This document shows, piece by piece, positions 4,635 through 10,846 of a stretch of DNA of 10,846 nucleotides (the stretch's first letter is position 1; every line of letters begins with the position of its first letter). The translations under genes were made by a program, and so were the position numbers. This DNA comes from Candidatus Nanopelagicales bacterium. GTDB taxonomy: Bacteria > Actinomycetota > Actinomycetes > S36-B12. The notes beneath the pieces were generated by a model, which saw only the letters and a list, made by a program, of their open reading frames with translations, did not search any database and was not told the DNA's origin. The stretch is taken from positions 1 to 10,846 of the forward strand of contig JAGYJP010000024.1 in the NCBI GenBank assembly GCA_018402075.1, given 5' to 3'.

Positions 4635-6265
4635 GCGTTCATCTTTCCCGGTGGTTGACAGCAGAAAAACCCGGTTGGACGGTCGAGGCCGATTCAATTG
4701 TTATCGGCTCCGGTGTTGCGGGGTTGTCCGCGGCTCTGCATCTGCGCCAGGGTGGGCGCAGCGTGCTGCTCGTCACAAAAGCACAAATCGACGAAGGCTC
4801 CACTCGGTGGGCGCAGGGCGGTATTGCCGCCGCGCTATCCGAGGACGATTCACCATCTGAACACCGCGACGACACTCTGACCGCGGGCGTCGGGTTGTGC
4901 AATGTGCAGGCGGTGGAGGTTTTGGTCACCGAAGGACCGCAGGCGGTTCGAGACCTGATCACCCTCGGTGCCAATTTCGACCTGGACCCCAGTGGTGAAA
5001 TTGCACTCACCCGTGAAGGGGGTCACCACCGCGATCGAATCGCCCACGCGGGCGGCGATGCCACGGGTGCGGAAATCTCGCGCGCACTCGTTGCCGCGGT
5101 AATTAACGACCCGGGGATCGAGATTATTGAGAACGCGCTCGCACTTGATTTACTCACCGACGAATCTGGCGCCGCCCAAGGAATCACCCTGCACGTGATG
5201 GGAACAGGTCAGCGCGGCGGCGTGGGTGCGGCATTGGCACCCTCGGTCATCCTCACCACGGGTGGGTTCGGTCAGGTTTTCGGTCAAACAACTAACCCAT
5301 ATGTCTCCACGGGCGACGGCATCGCGTTGGCACTGCGTGCAGGCGCGAAAGTTGCCGACCTAGAGTTCGTGCAATTTCACCCGACGGTCATGTGGTTGGG
5401 CCCGTTGGCACAGGGCCAACAACCGCTGGTCAGTGAAGCCGTGCGCGGTGAAGGTGCACACTTGCTCGACATTAACCTTGAACCCTTTATGCAGGATCAA
5501 CACGAACTCGGTGATCTTGCTCCGCGCGATGTTGTGGCCAAGGCGATTACCCGTCGCATGCGCGAGACCGGCAGCGATCACGTGTGGTTGGACGGACGCA
5601 TGCTGGGGGCGGACATGTGGGTGCATCGGTTCCCCAATATTTTGTCCAATTGCAGGTCACGGGGTATTGACCCGGTGACAGATTTGATCCCGGTGGCACC
5701 AGCTCAACACTATGTTTCAGGTGGAGTCCTGACCGACCTCATGGGTCGCACGAGCATCAAAGGTCTTTATGCCGCGGGGGAGAGCGCCTGCACCGGTGTG
5801 CACGGTGCGAATCGGCTGGCATCAAATTCCCTCCTCGAGGGTTTGGTGTTTGCCCGGCGCAGTGCACAGGCAATCGCTCAGGACAACCCGCAGCGAGCAC
5901 CGATTGTGGTAACGGATACCGATAACAGCAGCCTGGTGCCACACCGGCTCCGGCGCGGCATGCAGGGGGTCATGGATCGCAATGCGGGTGTCTTGCGCAG
6001 TGAAGAGTCCCTCAAGCACGCCGAACAATGGCTGGAGTCCATGGACAATGCCGGTGCACGTGAGTGCACGGAGGACTGGGAGAGTGCGAACATGTTTGCA
6101 ATCTCTAGTGCTTTGATTCAACACGCATTAATTCGGGAGGAGACCCGGGGCTCACATTGGCGGGAGGACTACCCCTCCCGTGAGAGCGAGTTTCAGGTGC
6201 GGCTAGTTTCGCACCGCAATGTCGACGGCGAAGTCGTTACCGAAAAGGTGGGAATTAACTCCTGA
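4631..6265 (+). CDS. nadB: L-aspartate oxidase
   Basis: FAD-dependent L-aspartate oxidase (EC 1.4.3.16), 544 aa, the first step of de novo NAD synthesis: aspartate to iminoaspartate, passed to quinolinate synthase NadA. The N-terminal dinucleotide fold is IVIGSGVAGLSAALHL (Gly26, Gly28, Gly31), then GSTRWAQGGIAAAL. Substrate and flavin contacts of the succinate dehydrogenase/fumarate reductase family follow: HHRDRIAHAGGDATG (from about 132), EFVQFHPT (His about 250), RGEGAHLL (about 271), PAQHYVSGGV (about 357) and GVHGANRLASNSLLEG (about 389-404). The C-terminal helical domain ends in the HWREDYPSR motif typical of NadB. A GTG start overlaps the panC stop; its own stop shares one base with the nadC ATG (TGATG). 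nadA is not in the window, so the pathway depends on a copy elsewhere. Confidence 0.97.
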   Translation: MSVHLSRWLTAEKPGWTVEADSIVIGSGVAGLSAALHLRQGGRSVLLVTKAQIDEGSTRWAQGGIAAALSEDDSPSEHRDDTLTAGVGLCNVQAVEVLVTEGPQAVRDLITLGANFDLDPSGEIALTREGGHHRDRIAHAGGDATGAEISRALVAAVINDPGIEIIENALALDLLTDESGAAQGITLHVMGTGQRGGVGAALAPSVILTTGGFGQVFGQTTNPYVSTGDGIALALRAGAKVADLEFVQFHPTVMWLGPLAQGQQPLVSEAVRGEGAHLLDINLEPFMQDQHELGDLAPRDVVAKAITRRMRETGSDHVWLDGRMLGADMWVHRFPNILSNCRSRGIDPVTDLIPVAPAQHYVSGGVLTDLMGRTSIKGLYAAGESACTGVHGANRLASNSLLEGLVFARRSAQAIAQDNPQRAPIVVTDTDNSSLVPHRLRRGMQGVMDRNAGVLRSEESLKHAEQWLESMDNAGARECTEDWESANMFAISSALIQHALIREETRGSHWREDYPSRESEFQVRLVSHRNVDGEVVTEKVGINS

Positions 6266-7161
6266 TGCATAGACACAAGCTAAAGAAGCAGATCTCGGAT
6301 TCGCTGATTGACGCGGGGCTGAATCCACTCGATGTCACCGAGGTCGTGCTTCGCGCATTGCATGAAGATGTCGGTGAATCCGGAGATATCACTTCACAGG
6401 CAACAATTCCCGCGGACCACATCAGTACCCTCGAGTTGGTGGCTCGTGCCCCCGGTGTCGTGGCGGGTGTGCCTGTTGCCGCATCGGTATTTCAAATTCT
6501 TTCCGGTAGCGCTGTCACCATCGAGTCACTGCAACAAGACGGGAGTGCCGTTGTTGAGGGAACGGTGATTCTCCGAGTGACCGGTCCCACGCGTGAACTG
6601 CTACAAGCGGAGCGTGCCGCGTTGAATTTGCTCTCGCACCTCAGTGGCATTGCCACGGCGACGAACCTATGGGTCCGCGAGGTTTCCGGGACCAAGGCAA
6701 AGATTCGGGACACCAGGAAGACAACTCCGGGCTTGCGATTCTTGGAAAAATACGCGGTGCGCTGCGGCGGTGGGGTGAACCACCGCATGAACCTCTCCGA
6801 TGCCGCACTGGTCAAGGACAACCACGTTGCGGCGGCTGGTGGTGTGCGTGAATCTTTCGACTTGATCACCCAGAAATACCCCAATGTGGACGTCGAGGTG
6901 GAGGTGGACTCGCTGGAACAACTCCATGAAGCCGTTGCGGCAGGCGCACACCTTGTTCTGCTAGACAACTTCACCATTGACAACATGCGCACAGCGGTGA
7001 ACGCCCACGGCGGAAAGGTCGCCCTGGAGGCATCCGGCGGGTTGACCATTGTTCACGCCAAAGAAGTTGCGCTCACCGGTGTCGATTACATTGCGGTGGG
7101 TGCGTTAACGCACTCCGCTCCGGTACTGGACATCGGTGCGGACCTTCGAGTGGAGGTGTAG
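6265..7161 (+). CDS. nadC: Nicotinate-nucleotide pyrophosphorylase (quinolinate phosphoribosyltransferase)
   Basis: Quinolinate phosphoribosyltransferase (EC 2.4.2.19), 298 aa, normal length. It converts quinolinate and PRPP to nicotinate mononucleotide with release of CO2. Visible family blocks: LHEDVGESGDITSQATIP near the N-terminus, ERAALNLLSHLSGIAT, RDTRKTTPGLR (about 148-158), RCGGGVNHR (about 166-174), LVKDNH (about 183-188), VEVEVDS (about 210-216), LLDNF (about 232), LEASGG (about 254-259) and VDYIAVGALTHS. The basic residues in the DTRKTTPG, GGGxxHR and KDNH blocks bind quinolinate and PRPP in characterised homologues. Translation is coupled to nadB through the TGATG overlap. A Shine-Dalgarno sequence for the next gene lies within its last codons. 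Confidence 0.98.
   Translation: MHRHKLKKQISDSLIDAGLNPLDVTEVVLRALHEDVGESGDITSQATIPADHISTLELVARAPGVVAGVPVAASVFQILSGSAVTIESLQQDGSAVVEGTVILRVTGPTRELLQAERAALNLLSHLSGIATATNLWVREVSGTKAKIRDTRKTTPGLRFLEKYAVRCGGGVNHRMNLSDAALVKDNHVAAAGGVRESFDLITQKYPNVDVEVEVDSLEQLHEAVAAGAHLVLLDNFTIDNMRTAVNAHGGKVALEASGGLTIVHAKEVALTGVDYIAVGALTHSAPVLDIGADLRVEV
7152..7156 (+). promoter_or_regulatory. Shine-Dalgarno sequence of coaX
   Basis: GGAGG (within TGGAGGTG) is 7 nt before the GTG at 7164. It is the strongest ribosome binding site in the window and fixes the coaX start as GTG at 7164. Confidence 0.75.
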
Positions 7162-7163
7162 AG

Positions 7164-7928
7164 GTGCTACTCGCCATTGACGTTGGTAACACCAACACGG
7201 TCATCGGTCTTTTTAATGGCAAAGAACTTCAGGGGGCCTGGCGAATCAAGACAGATGCTGCCGAGACGGCAGATGAACTCGCATTGAAATTCAAGGGTCT
7301 GCTCAGTGGCGAGCCGGCGGTCTCCGGTATTTCTCTGTGCAGCACCGTGCCCGCCGTCCTGCACCAGTACCGACTGATGTGTGATCGGTATTACCACGGA
7401 ATGACCACGGTGATCGTGGAGCCGGGTATTAAAACGGGTGTGCCGATTCTGACCGATAACCCCAAGGAAGTCGGTGCGGATCGCATTGTGAACACGCTCG
7501 CCGCTCACACTCTTTTCGGTGGGCCGTGCATTGTGGTGGATTTTGGAACATCAACGAACCTAGATGTTGTCTCGGCCAAAGGCGAGTTTCTCGGCGGCGC
7601 ACTTGCGCCGGGAATTGAGATATCACTCGACGCATTGGCCTCGCGCGCCGCTCAACTTCGCAAGGTGGAACTCGTGGCGCCGCGTTCGGTGATTGGCAAG
7701 AACACCGTGGAGGCTCTGCAGGCAGGCGCACTTTACGGATTCGCCGGTCAGGTAGATGGTTTGGTGGATCGGATCATTGCGGAAATCGGTCCGGTGACCG
7801 CGGTCATTGCCACCGGCGGGCTGAGTCCGATTGTGGTGCCCGAGTCACGAACCATTACGGCCGAGGAACCCAATCTCACCCTGATCGGTTTGGCATTGCT
7901 GTTCGAGAAGAACAATCAGTCCGCGTGA
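7164..7928 (+). CDS. coaX: Type III pantothenate kinase
   Basis: Type III pantothenate kinase (EC 2.7.1.33), 254 aa, of the ASKHA fold. It phosphorylates pantothenate with ATP, the first committed step to coenzyme A; this type is generally not feedback-inhibited by CoA and needs a monovalent cation. Motifs: IDVGNTNTVIGLF (residues 5-17, phosphate 1 loop, catalytic Asp6), VGADRIVNTLAAH (103-115, pantothenate site), VVDFGTSTN (124-132, phosphate 2, Asp126), GGALAPGI and VIATGGLS. It is the last gene of the operon, two bases after the nadC stop, so PanC's product feeds the enzyme made from the same transcript. Downstream is a convergent gap with a hairpin. CoaX is inactive in some mycobacteria, but here all key motifs look intact. 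Confidence 0.97.
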   Translation: MLLAIDVGNTNTVIGLFNGKELQGAWRIKTDAAETADELALKFKGLLSGEPAVSGISLCSTVPAVLHQYRLMCDRYYHGMTTVIVEPGIKTGVPILTDNPKEVGADRIVNTLAAHTLFGGPCIVVDFGTSTNLDVVSAKGEFLGGALAPGIEISLDALASRAAQLRKVELVAPRSVIGKNTVEALQAGALYGFAGQVDGLVDRIIAEIGPVTAVIATGGLSPIVVPESRTITAEEPNLTLIGLALLFEKNNQSA

Positions 7929-7940
7929 TTTTTCTGACTG

Positions 7941-7967
7941 AGCAATCGGTCTCTAAGCCCTATTGCT
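7941..7967 (+). other. Weak inverted repeat downstream of coaX
   Basis: AGCAAT (7941-7946) and ATTGCT (7962-7967) are exact reverse complements separated by 15 nt and followed by TT. With the stronger hairpin just downstream this gives four GCAAT/ATTGC half-sites in about 50 bp. It may be the remnant of a related hairpin or part of a composite terminator; alone it is weak. Confidence 0.3.
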
Positions 7968-7973
7968 TTCGAT

Positions 7974-7997
7974 CGATATTGCTAACTTGCAATATCG
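7974..7997. terminator. Perfect 9-bp hairpin between convergent genes; palindromic repeat copy 2
   Basis: CGATATTGC (7974-7982), loop TAACTT, GCAATATCG (7989-7997): a fully paired 9-bp stem lying between the stops of coaX (+) and the HAD gene (-). Its position suits a bidirectional transcription terminator. No T-run follows on either strand, so it is not a classical intrinsic terminator, though actinobacterial terminators often lack one. On the minus strand it matches the palindrome inside the methyltransferase gene at 23 of 24 bases. A dispersed repeat family that happens to serve as terminator here is therefore an equal possibility. Confidence 0.6.
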
Positions 7998-8009
7998 CGG
8001 AATGGAACG

Positions 8010-8696
8010 CTAGTGCTCTGCGATAAGAGTTTGGGCGGCGGCAACAACGCCTAGAACAACCGCGAGTCCGTGAATCGGCCCGCTCGTGCGCGGCAGCACC
8101 AATGTGCGTATTCCTAAATTCGCGGCGCTCCCGTCGTCCGTTGCGTTGTCACCGACCATGAGGACCGTGTGCGGTTCCAGTTGGAGGGCATCAAGTGCGT
8201 GCAGAAACGCCTCCGGATTTGGTTTGACCACGCCAATGTCACTGGATGTGATGACGGCATCGATCTCGCCGGTGAGTCCCAATTGTTCCAAGAGTGGATC
8301 AATCTCGACCGCGATATTGGAAAGGATCGCGGTTCGAATCCCCTGCTCGCGCAATGCTCGGAGAATCGGGAGTGAGTCTTCATACAAAACCCAACTGGTT
8401 GTGATCGTGTCATAGAGCGCGGTGGTGAGGGGCTCTTCGGTGAAGTCGGCAAGCAGGCGAGTAAATATCTCGCGGTGGGCGGTGGGGGAGATATCGCGAT
8501 GGTGCTCGGGATCCTCCAGGCGGGCGTGTTCCACGATCTTGTTCAAACTCTCCGCGAGTGATTCGCGGTCGGGTGCACTGACTCCGGCAAGTTGCTCGGC
8601 GTGCACCAACCAGGTGGCGGGGTCGCCTTGGTCTGCCAGGGTTGAGTGCAGGTCAAATATCACGCCATCGATGGGTGCAGGGTAGGGGAAAGCCAC
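8010..8696 (-). CDS. HAD-family hydrolase with atypical DxH motif
   Basis: A 228-aa haloacid dehalogenase-superfamily protein with an alpha-helical cap between motifs I and II. Motif I is FDLHST (residues 14-19): the nucleophile Asp15 is present, but the second Asp of the usual DxDxT, the general acid/base of phosphatases, is His17. Motif II is AILSN, motif III VVKPNPEAF with the lysine, and motif IV MVGDNATDDG with the metal-binding acidic residues. This suggests a phosphatase or phosphatase-like enzyme with altered chemistry; the substrate cannot be named. The start is GTG at 8696, 6 nt behind a minus-strand -10 box, pointing to a leaderless mRNA divergent from lysS. It converges on coaX. 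The N-terminus MAFPYPAPIDGVIFD has no signal peptide, so it is cytosolic. Confidence 0.88.
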   Translation of the reverse strand: MAFPYPAPIDGVIFDLHSTLADQGDPATWLVHAEQLAGVSAPDRESLAESLNKIVEHARLEDPEHHRDISPTAHREIFTRLLADFTEEPLTTALYDTITTSWVLYEDSLPILRALREQGIRTAILSNIAVEIDPLLEQLGLTGEIDAVITSSDIGVVKPNPEAFLHALDALQLEPHTVLMVGDNATDDGSAANLGIRTLVLPRTSGPIHGLAVVLGVVAAAQTLIAEH

Positions 8697-8702
8697 GCTT
8701 GG

Positions 8703-8708
8703 AGTCTA
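8703..8708 (-). promoter_or_regulatory. -10 box for the HAD gene, leaderless
   Basis: On the minus strand TAGACT fits TANNNT and ends 6 nt before the GTG at 8696, the same spacing as at two other promoters in this window. There is no Shine-Dalgarno sequence between them. Confidence 0.55.
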
Positions 8709-8738
8709 GGCGCTTAGCAGGGAACGGGATTCACCTAA

Positions 8739-8744
8739 TAACCT
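8739..8744 (+). promoter_or_regulatory. -10 box for lysS
   Basis: TAACCT fits TANNNT and ends 8 nt before the GTG at 8753. A possible -35 box, TTAGCA (8714-8719), lies 19 nt upstream, a long spacing. No Shine-Dalgarno sequence is present, so a leaderless or near-leaderless lysS-argA mRNA is likely. Confidence 0.45.
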
Positions 8745-8752
8745 TGCCAACT

Positions 8753-10249
8753 GTGACCGACGCCGTGGATATCCCCGAGCAAGTTCAGATCCGCATGGAC
8801 AAGCGGACCGAACTACTCAAGCGCGGAATGCAGGCGTACCCGGTGTCACTTCCCATAGACACAACCATTTCAGCGGTCCGTGCCGAGCACGGGCACCTCG
8901 AAGCGGAGCAGTCCACGGGGGTCACCGTGGGAATTGCCGGTCGCGTAATTTTCAGTCGCAACACCGGCAAGTTGTGTTTCGCCACGTTGTCGGCGGGCAA
9001 CGGCGACACCATCCAAGCCATGGTGTCCCTCGCCGAGGTGGGCGAGGAATCCCTTGCGGACTGGAAAGCACTTGTTGATCTGGGTGACTATATTTTTGTG
9101 CACGGCGAGGTCATCACTTCCAAACGTGGTGAACTTTCGATCATGGTGGACACCTGGCTCATGGCGGCCAAGGCGCTGCGTCCGCTGCCGGTGGCTCATA
9201 AAGACATGAGTGAGGAAAGCCGGGTTCGTCAACGTTATGTTGATTTGATCATGCGTCCGCAGGCCCAGGAAATGGCCCGCACCCGCGTGAAGACCGTGGC
9301 CGCATTGCGCAGGTCACTGGAAAACCGTAATTATCTCGAGATTGAAACACCCATGCTGCAGACTCAACCGGGTGGTGCAACTGCGCGTCCGTTCATCACG
9401 AGTTCCAATGCATTCGGCATTGAATTGTTTTTGCGGGTCGCCCCGGAGTTATTCCTCAAGCGCGCTGTGGTCGGCGGACTGGAGCGGGTATTTGAAATCA
9501 ACCGCAACTTTCGCAATGAAGGATCGGATTCAACCCACTCACCCGAGTTCGCCATGTTGGAGTTCTATCAAGCATTCGCCGACTACCAGGTCATGGCCAC
9601 GATCACCCGAGAGTTGATCCAGGAGGCTGCGCTCGCTGTCACCGGTTCACTCACGGTGACCCACTTTGACGGCAGTGAACACGATCTCTCGGGTGTCTGG
9701 CCGCAAATCGATCTGTACGGTGAACTGTCCAAGGCGGTCAAACACGAGATTGTGCCGAGCACACCGCGCAAGACCTTGGAAGAGTTGTGTGATTTAGCAG
9801 GAATTAAGTACTCACCGAGTGCGGTCAACGGCAAATTGGTGGAGGAACTATTTGAGCACCACGTGATCCCCACCTTCACCGGTCCGGTATTTGTCATGCA
9901 CTTCCCGGTGGACACCTCACCGCTGACCCGCGATCACCGTGATCGCGAGGGTGTGGTGGAGAAGTGGGACCTGTATGTGGACGGTTTCGAACTCGCCACG
10001 GGTTATTCCGAACTCGTTGACCCGGTGATTCAACGCGAGCGACTCATTGAGCAAGCCAAGCTTGGAGCTAAAGGTGACAAAGAGGCCATGACATTGGACG
10101 AAGATTTTTTGCGTGCGCTCGAGCACGGCATGCCGCCCTCGGGCGGAGTGGGTCTGGGCGTGGATCGGTTGCTCATGGCGCTCACCGGGTTGGGGATCCG
10201 GGAAACCGTGTTGTTTCCCTTGGTGAAGCCGGAGCGTGATTTCCCGTGA
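8753..10249 (+). CDS. lysS: Lysyl-tRNA synthetase, class II
   Basis: Class IIb lysyl-tRNA synthetase (EC 6.1.1.6), 498 aa from the GTG at 8753, a normal length. The N-terminal OB-fold anticodon-binding domain includes VGIAGRVIFSRNTGKLCFATL. The catalytic domain has motif 1 (YLEIETPMLQTQPGGATARPF, about 193-213), motif 2 (RVFEINRNFRNEG, then DSTHSPEFAMLEF, about 243-268) and motif 3 (GVGLGVDRLLMAL, about 464-476). The reading frame stays open back to 8642, but that extension would overlap the HAD gene and adds non-conserved residues. GTG at 8753 gives the usual start (DIPEQVQIRMDKRTELL following) behind a -10 box; TTG at 8744 is a less likely alternative. lysS next to coaX matches gene order in mycobacteria. 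Its stop overlaps the argA GTG (GTGA). Confidence 0.96.
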   Translation: MTDAVDIPEQVQIRMDKRTELLKRGMQAYPVSLPIDTTISAVRAEHGHLEAEQSTGVTVGIAGRVIFSRNTGKLCFATLSAGNGDTIQAMVSLAEVGEESLADWKALVDLGDYIFVHGEVITSKRGELSIMVDTWLMAAKALRPLPVAHKDMSEESRVRQRYVDLIMRPQAQEMARTRVKTVAALRRSLENRNYLEIETPMLQTQPGGATARPFITSSNAFGIELFLRVAPELFLKRAVVGGLERVFEINRNFRNEGSDSTHSPEFAMLEFYQAFADYQVMATITRELIQEAALAVTGSLTVTHFDGSEHDLSGVWPQIDLYGELSKAVKHEIVPSTPRKTLEELCDLAGIKYSPSAVNGKLVEELFEHHVIPTFTGPVFVMHFPVDTSPLTRDHRDREGVVEKWDLYVDGFELATGYSELVDPVIQRERLIEQAKLGAKGDKEAMTLDEDFLRALEHGMPPSGGVGLGVDRLLMALTGLGIRETVLFPLVKPERDFP

Positions 10250-10746
10250 CCGTTGCCATTCGCCCCGCGAAAACAACCGATGTTCGCGCGATCCGCGATC
10301 TCATTGATGTGTATTCGGTGGACGGCAGTTTGTTGTCCAAGGCAACCGTCACGATTTTCGAGCAACTCCAGGAGTTTGTTATCGCTGAAATCGATGGCAC
10401 CGTGATTGGCTGCGGTGCATTGCACGTGATGTGGGAGGACCTGGCCGAAGTTCGCACCCTTGCTGTGCGACCTGATCAGGCTCGGCACGGAATTGGTTCC
10501 CAGATTTTGCAACAGCTGTTGATCAACGCTCGTGAGTTGGGAATCAAACGAGTGTTCTGTTTAACCTTCATGAAAGATTTTTTCGCCCACCACGGTTTCG
10601 CTGAAATCGAAGACACTCCTGTTGGTCACGAGGTGTACGAGCAACTCCTGCAGTCGTATGACGAAGGTGTGGCCGAGTTCCTCGGACTCGAGCGGGTCAA
10701 GCCCAATACCCTGGGTAACTTCCGCATGCTCAACACCAATATCTAG
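10246..10746 (+). CDS. argA: N-acetylglutamate synthase, GNAT type
   Basis: A 166-aa GNAT acetyltransferase that closely resembles, from memory, the stand-alone N-acetylglutamate synthase of M. tuberculosis (Rv2747, ArgA; EC 2.3.1.1). Shared blocks are VGCGALHVLW-like (IGCGALHVMW, 54-63), E(V/I)RT(L/V)AV (68-74), the acetyl-CoA loop QARHGIG (78-84), KRVFCLTF, FFAHHGF, the SYD-x-GVAEFL segment and VKPN(T/I)LGN-x-RML at the C-terminus. It makes N-acetylglutamate from glutamate and acetyl-CoA, the first step of arginine synthesis. It has no amino-acid kinase domain, unlike E. coli ArgA. The GTG start overlaps the lysS stop, with GGAG 11 nt upstream, so it is co-translated with lysS; there is no obvious functional link except basic amino acid supply. 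Its stop codon shares the palindrome CTAG with the stop of the convergent gene. Confidence 0.9.
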   Translation: MTVAIRPAKTTDVRAIRDLIDVYSVDGSLLSKATVTIFEQLQEFVIAEIDGTVIGCGALHVMWEDLAEVRTLAVRPDQARHGIGSQILQQLLINARELGIKRVFCLTFMKDFFAHHGFAEIEDTPVGHEVYEQLLQSYDEGVAEFLGLERVKPNTLGNFRMLNTNI

Positions 10747-10846
10747 GCAACTGGCGTTAGTTTGCTCACTTTGGGCATACCGAGGGCGCGTTCATCTGCC
10801 AGGTCACACGCGGTCTGCATTGCAAGCCACGCCCGCGCGGTCCCAA
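10743..10846 (-). CDS. C-terminal fragment of a probable HigA-type antitoxin
   Basis: Partial gene running off the right edge. The minus-strand frame read from 10844 gives 33 residues and a TAG stop at 10745-10743. The segment GTARAWLAMQTACDLADER resembles the region after the helix-turn-helix in HigA/XRE antitoxins, where the pattern G-(S/T)-x-x-x-W-L-x-(L/M)-Q-x-x-x-D-L is common. A short tail, ALGMPKVSKLTPVA, follows. The DNA-binding part would lie to the right of the window, and its HigB-type toxin, if present, further right still. The family call rests on this short stretch only. The stop overlaps that of argA. Confidence 0.6.
   Translation of the reverse strand, partial: GTARAWLAMQTACDLADERALGMPKVSKLTPVA

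Noticed and set aside
6492..7049. 185-codon open frame on the minus strand opposite nadC
   Set aside because: It is antisense to nadC; serine/arginine-rich low-information sequence without a recognisable domain.
7929..8009. A small gene in the coaX/HAD gap
   Set aside because: The 81 bp contain inverted repeats and no credible open frame with a start signal.
8642..8752. Upstream extension of the lysS reading frame back to 8642
   Set aside because: It overlaps the start of the divergent HAD gene, encodes residues unlike LysRS N-termini, and a -10 box at 8739-8744 places the start at the GTG at 8753.
1..10846. CRISPR arrays, tRNA or rRNA genes, insertion sequences, riboswitches
   Set aside because: No regularly spaced repeats, tRNA-like cloverleaf, transposase motifs or recognisable riboswitch consensus were seen; nearly every base lies in a coding region.

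Overview
The window is a gene-dense piece of chromosome from an actinobacterium (Actinomycetota). The evidence is a fairly high GC content (roughly 55-60% by eye), frequent GTG starts, ATGA/GTGA stop-start overlaps, and several genes whose -10 box (TANNNT) lies only 6-8 nt before the start codon, as in leaderless transcripts. The gene order also fits: a DUF2520 Rossmann gene followed by panC, then coaX, then lysS, the order known from the Mycobacterium tuberculosis chromosome. Here nadB-nadC takes the place that panD has there. I cannot place the organism below phylum with confidence.

Layout. (1) 9-541 (+): a Phd/YefM antitoxin and RelE/ParE toxin pair. (2) 582-872 (+): a 96-aa protein I do not recognise. 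(3) 2837-879 (-): a two-gene unit, a MidA/NDUFAF7-type methyltransferase followed by an orphan NuoD-like protein (complex I 49-kDa subunit homologue). (4) 2872-7928 (+), divergent from it: five tightly packed genes, a Rossmann/DUF2520 protein, panC, nadB, nadC and coaX. They cover parts of pantothenate/CoA synthesis and of de novo NAD synthesis. (5) 8696-8010 (-): a HAD-family hydrolase, convergent with coaX across an 81-bp gap that holds a perfect hairpin. (6) 8753-10746 (+): lysS overlapping an argA-type N-acetylglutamate synthase. (7) 10743-10846 (-): the C-terminal end of what looks like a HigA-type antitoxin, cut by the window edge.

How the parts work together. Region 4 is a cofactor operon: PanC makes pantothenate, CoaX phosphorylates it in the first step to CoA, and NadB/NadC make nicotinate mononucleotide from aspartate. 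nadA, panB and panD are not in the window. The DUF2520 protein may supply the ketopantoate reductase step.

The most interesting biology is in region 3. In mitochondria NDUFAF7, the MidA homologue, dimethylates Arg85 of NDUFS2, the NuoD homologue. Here the methyltransferase sits directly upstream of a NuoD paralogue that keeps the equivalent arginine (Arg53) but has lost the two main quinone-headgroup ligands. A second notable signal is a 24-bp palindromic sequence present twice in the window (23/24 identical): once inside the methyltransferase gene and once in the coaX/HAD gap.
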